Below, in pieces: positions 60,768 to 64,000 of a stretch of 64,000 bases of DNA. The translations under genes and the position numbers were made by a program. The stretch's first letter is position 1. The number at the start of each line of letters is the position of its first letter. The notes below the pieces were generated by a model. That model was given only the letters and a program-made list of their open reading frames with translations, was not told where the DNA came from and ran no database searches. The stretch comes from Solea solea (taxonomy: Eukaryota; Chordata; Actinopteri; Pleuronectiformes; Soleidae), in the NCBI RefSeq assembly GCF_958295425.1, contig NC_081149.1, positions 9,305,654 through 9,369,653 on the forward strand, written 5' to 3'.

Positions 60768-63700
60768 GAAAGTGTTTGTTGGAACTGGCTGTGGCAGCGG
60801 GCAGGCCTCGTGCTCCAGGGGGAAATGCATGAGCTGGAGCAGTCATTGATTTGGCACTGTGGCTGCTGACCGATGTGCAGAAGGGACAGAGCAGTGCAGC
60901 TTCTCTGCATGAGTCACATTGCGCTTGGCTGTTCTCAGACAGACACAGACGTGTTATAACGTCACGGCGTAGACACAATTCAAGGTTTGTGATATAGTAA
61001 GTGCGCAAGTGGCTGCAGAAGCAGATGTTCTCACAGGATGTTCCGTGTGAGATGAGCAGAAGTGAAACAGGTAAAAGCGCGGTGTGGTAAATGTGGCGAC
61101 GCTGAAATGTCACGCTATACCTGGCAGCTGAACTGAATGCAGAGCTTTCATTTCTCACTGGTGTTTGCCTGAACCTGTCGAATAACGGGCTTGTGAAACT
61201 GTTGAAAACCTTAAACAACGAGAGGCTCTGAGATGATTCACCTCAACACTAATACCTTAGGGTGTCAATGTGCTGTGGAGCAACTTTGAACTGTGAAAAA
61301 AGGTTTCATAGAGCTGCAACTGAGCTTAAATAGCAGCAGTAATGGAAAGGATGGATGGTTGAAATAACTCAACATACATAAAGAATGGATGGCTGGAATA
61401 GTTTTAGAAATAGGAAGGTGAAACAGCTGAAGGTAAAGGAGGGATGGTTGGAATAGTTCACATAAGGTAATTGATGAATGGTAGCAACGAGTGAAAGTGA
61501 CAAATGCGTGATGGAAATAGTTAAGGCGCTAAAAGGTTAATGAAAAAAATAGTTGAAATACCTACTGTAAGTGAACGCAGCTTCACACTGACAGTTCTGT
61601 TGCATTAAGGTATCATAGCCATAACCTTGTTCGTATTCACTGAATCCAAAAGCAATACCTGCTTGTGTGACTTTCCAGTACACCTCTTTGTATTGGACTT
61701 TTGTCCACGAACGTCTTTATTTTCATATTTATTTGATGGATATTTCGTATGAGCCTGACACTTGATCTGACGGGGTTGCGGAGATACATCTGGCAAAATG
61801 GGAACCACATGTGCACCTACATCATGTTGTTTATGTGTAGTATAAACACAACGTTCCTGAAGTCAGAGAATATCAGTCACACGTTGTATAAACATATGTC
61901 GCAGATTGTACTTTTTACTCTCTCTTTCTTTCTGAAAACACTTTTATATTGAGACTCCTATGGATGCAGCCATATATGCTACATAACTATGACATAGAAG
62001 ACAAAAACATTGCAGTTTTTCTCCGGATTTTAGTGTGACATTAGCTCAGAATTCCAAATCTGATATCAATTTCATTCTCTCGACTTCAATGAGAGTCTTT
62101 TTTTCACTTTGAGAAACTTCTGTCTGACTGCTGAAGTCTAGACTTGATGGGTTTTTCCTGATTAAGACTCTGCGTCTTTATCTGATGAGGTAAAGTTGGT
62201 TAGCAGGTTCTTTTTCTGCCAGAGGTAGAGGTTATCTGAATTCAGCTCTTTTGCTGTTGCAAGGGTTAGGGTTAGGGTTAGTGTTTCTCTGCATTGTCCA
62301 AATTTCCACAGGAAGTTCCAGAGGTCTTGTGCTTTGAGTGTGTTACATACATGGCACTTCATGTTGCAGAGATACCTGGTAAATAGACATTAGACATCAC
62401 CCTGTGTTCTGTGAAACCCATCCAGAATACAGGCCCACTGGGACCAGAGTGAAAGATGGAAAAGAATTCCCTCCTCTGGGAATTTAATCCAGGATAATAA
62501 AAACTGTGCAAACCAAAAGGAGCTATAACGTAAAAGTTCTTGCTCATAAACGCCCCCGAGTGATGAGCGATGTGGCTCCGGCAAATTGTTTTGTTGTGAC
62601 GACCGTGGAGCTTATGACAGGTTTGCCTCATTAGGGTGAAGCGAGAACCTGAGAAACGAAGAGTTTATTTTCTGCAAGGTAACACAGAGGGAGCAGAGCT
62701 CACTCCTCTCTGGTAAAATCATCACGGCTGAAACAGGAGAAGATATGTGGAAAGTATGAATGGTTCTTAACACTTATACAGTGTGTACAGAGGCAGAATC
62801 AGCACATTTTCAGTTTATGGCCTCCAAAGTAGAATTCCCTCAAACCGCTTTAGCATGATACCAAAAAGATTTAGTCCCACCTAATCGTTTTACGGTTGTA
62901 CTTAAGCATGTTTTATTCTGAATCTGAGGAAAAGAGAGAAGAGCCATCCATCTGAAGGTTGTGAGAAAGTTGCAAGTCTATAGATCATTTCAGACTTTAT
63001 TTTTAATGCTGTTTTAATATTTCAAGGGCAAGAACATTACAATCCTGCTGTGGGCACACAGCGGGGGAGACTGACCAAAATAAAGTATACAGTGGGTCAG
63101 TCTGGTCCCGTCATTCCCATCGTGAAGGAGATAGGGGCACCATATTTTATACATGTATGTTTTTCCAGACTTCTTGATTTACAGTGCGAGGCTGGGCAGA
63201 GTTTGCTGTAACCCTCAGGGCCACTGCCTGACTTACTGCTTACAAGACTTGTTTGTGTACAAAACCTCAGAGCCCCAGGATACGGGAGGGGATGGGTGTC
63301 ATGGGAAATGTCCACTCCATCTTGAATCAACTGCTCAAGGCATTTTTTCTTGCTTCTAATTATGGGGACGTCCTGTTCCAACTCCTTCCCAGGGCTGCAG
63401 GTAATCAATTCAGGCCCAGGACTTTCTTAGATGGTTGGTTGGTTGGATTGTTGGATTGTTGGATTGAAAGGCAAAGGGAGCTTTTGACTTTCTGTCACAA
63501 TTCCATCACAAAAAAAACCCACATTCTACATCAAAACATGTGGTTTGACCAGGAAAGGCATGCTATGTCTTATCTAAGCTTTTTCAATAACCATGGCCAC
63601 TAAAATTGTGAAAAACTGTGAACCAATTTCTCATAGGAATGAAAGGAGAATGGTGTTAAAAATGCCCAGGCCCATGTTGGAGCCTTACAGTATCATCATA

Positions 63701-64000
63701 CTTTAACATAGAGATGTGGTTTAACTCTAACCAGGTCACAAGTCGGCATTTTCATAATGAAACGTCACAGTCATTGACCTTAAACTGCTATGCATTGGAA
63801 CATGGCTGTGTCATCAGTGCAGAAAACATTTGTCCCACTGAAGTCCTTTGTTTGAGACACTCAGACATGATCCAAAAGAATTTCCTCTCCTGATGTTTTC
63901 TGCAGGCAGCGTCTCGCAGAAAAGAATACTTTATCCAATTACAACTCCATTCACAAAGCATACATTGGCCAAGAGTAGAGCAATTTCCTTTGCCGCATCT
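60768..64000. other. Intergenic or intronic DNA to the window end
   Basis: No exon is recognised on either strand. The region contains a degenerate repeat with the motif GGATGG(C/T)TGGAATAGTT (61340-61560), three TTAGGG-like units at about 62263-62281, and a GGTTGGTT/GGATTGTT short tandem repeat at 63431-63467. The sequence at 62390-62690 has balanced composition and could be a conserved non-coding block. Confidence 0.35.

Noticed and set aside
60655..61218. 187-codon ORF on the minus strand
   Set aside because: It overlaps the candidate secreted-protein exon in antisense, has irregular composition and no domain, and lacks supporting splice sites or context.
62263..62281. Three TTAGGG-like units
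   Set aside because: They are too short for an interstitial telomere claim. The same words occur in the fish GGTTAGGG simple repeats elsewhere in the window.

Overview
This window looks like teleost fish nuclear DNA. It has vertebrate multi-exon genes with short GT-AG introns, long intergenic stretches of moderate GC, many (GT)n microsatellites, and numerous fish-type DNA transposon remnants (hAT and Tc1/mariner-like). I recognise five protein-coding genes and one unassigned candidate. All assignments come from reading the translated exons against remembered family features; no database search was run.

Layout. 1-17.5 kb: gene-free, with a broken Tc1 transposase, three hAT-type elements with 8-bp target duplications, microsatellites and a few blocks resembling conserved non-coding DNA. 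17.5-20.6 kb (+): ccdc43, five coding exons, with two apparently U12-type (minor spliceosome) introns around a 56-nt exon; one of these is an AT-AC intron. 22.0-26.1 kb (-): meioc, seven coding exons, convergent with ccdc43. 27.7-29.3 kb (+): fzd2, an intronless Wnt receptor, divergent from meioc. 29.3-43.4 kb: gene-free, with a probable fzd2 3'UTR, an internally deleted Tc1-like element, a small hAT element, a perfect 20-bp hairpin, an A/T-rich minisatellite and two tandem duplications. 43.5-54.7 kb (+): a compact myosin light chain kinase-like gene (mylk5-like) with 17 coding exons, giving Ig-Ig-FN3-kinase-calmodulin site-Ig. 55.3-58.8 kb (-): hsd17b1, six coding exons, convergent with the kinase gene. 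58.8-64 kb: mostly non-coding, with two CTCF-like motifs and, at 60.5 kb, an exon-like ORF with a signal peptide that I cannot assign.

The order ccdc43-meioc-fzd2 matches human 17q21.31 as I recall it, which supports calling the frizzled gene fzd2 rather than fzd7. The genes do not form a pathway. meioc (germ-cell meiosis) and hsd17b1 (estradiol synthesis) both act in the gonad, but nothing here shows co-regulation. I found no clearly new multi-gene system. The most notable features are the paired minor-class introns of ccdc43, the unassigned secreted-protein exon, and several transposons whose boundaries can be read directly.
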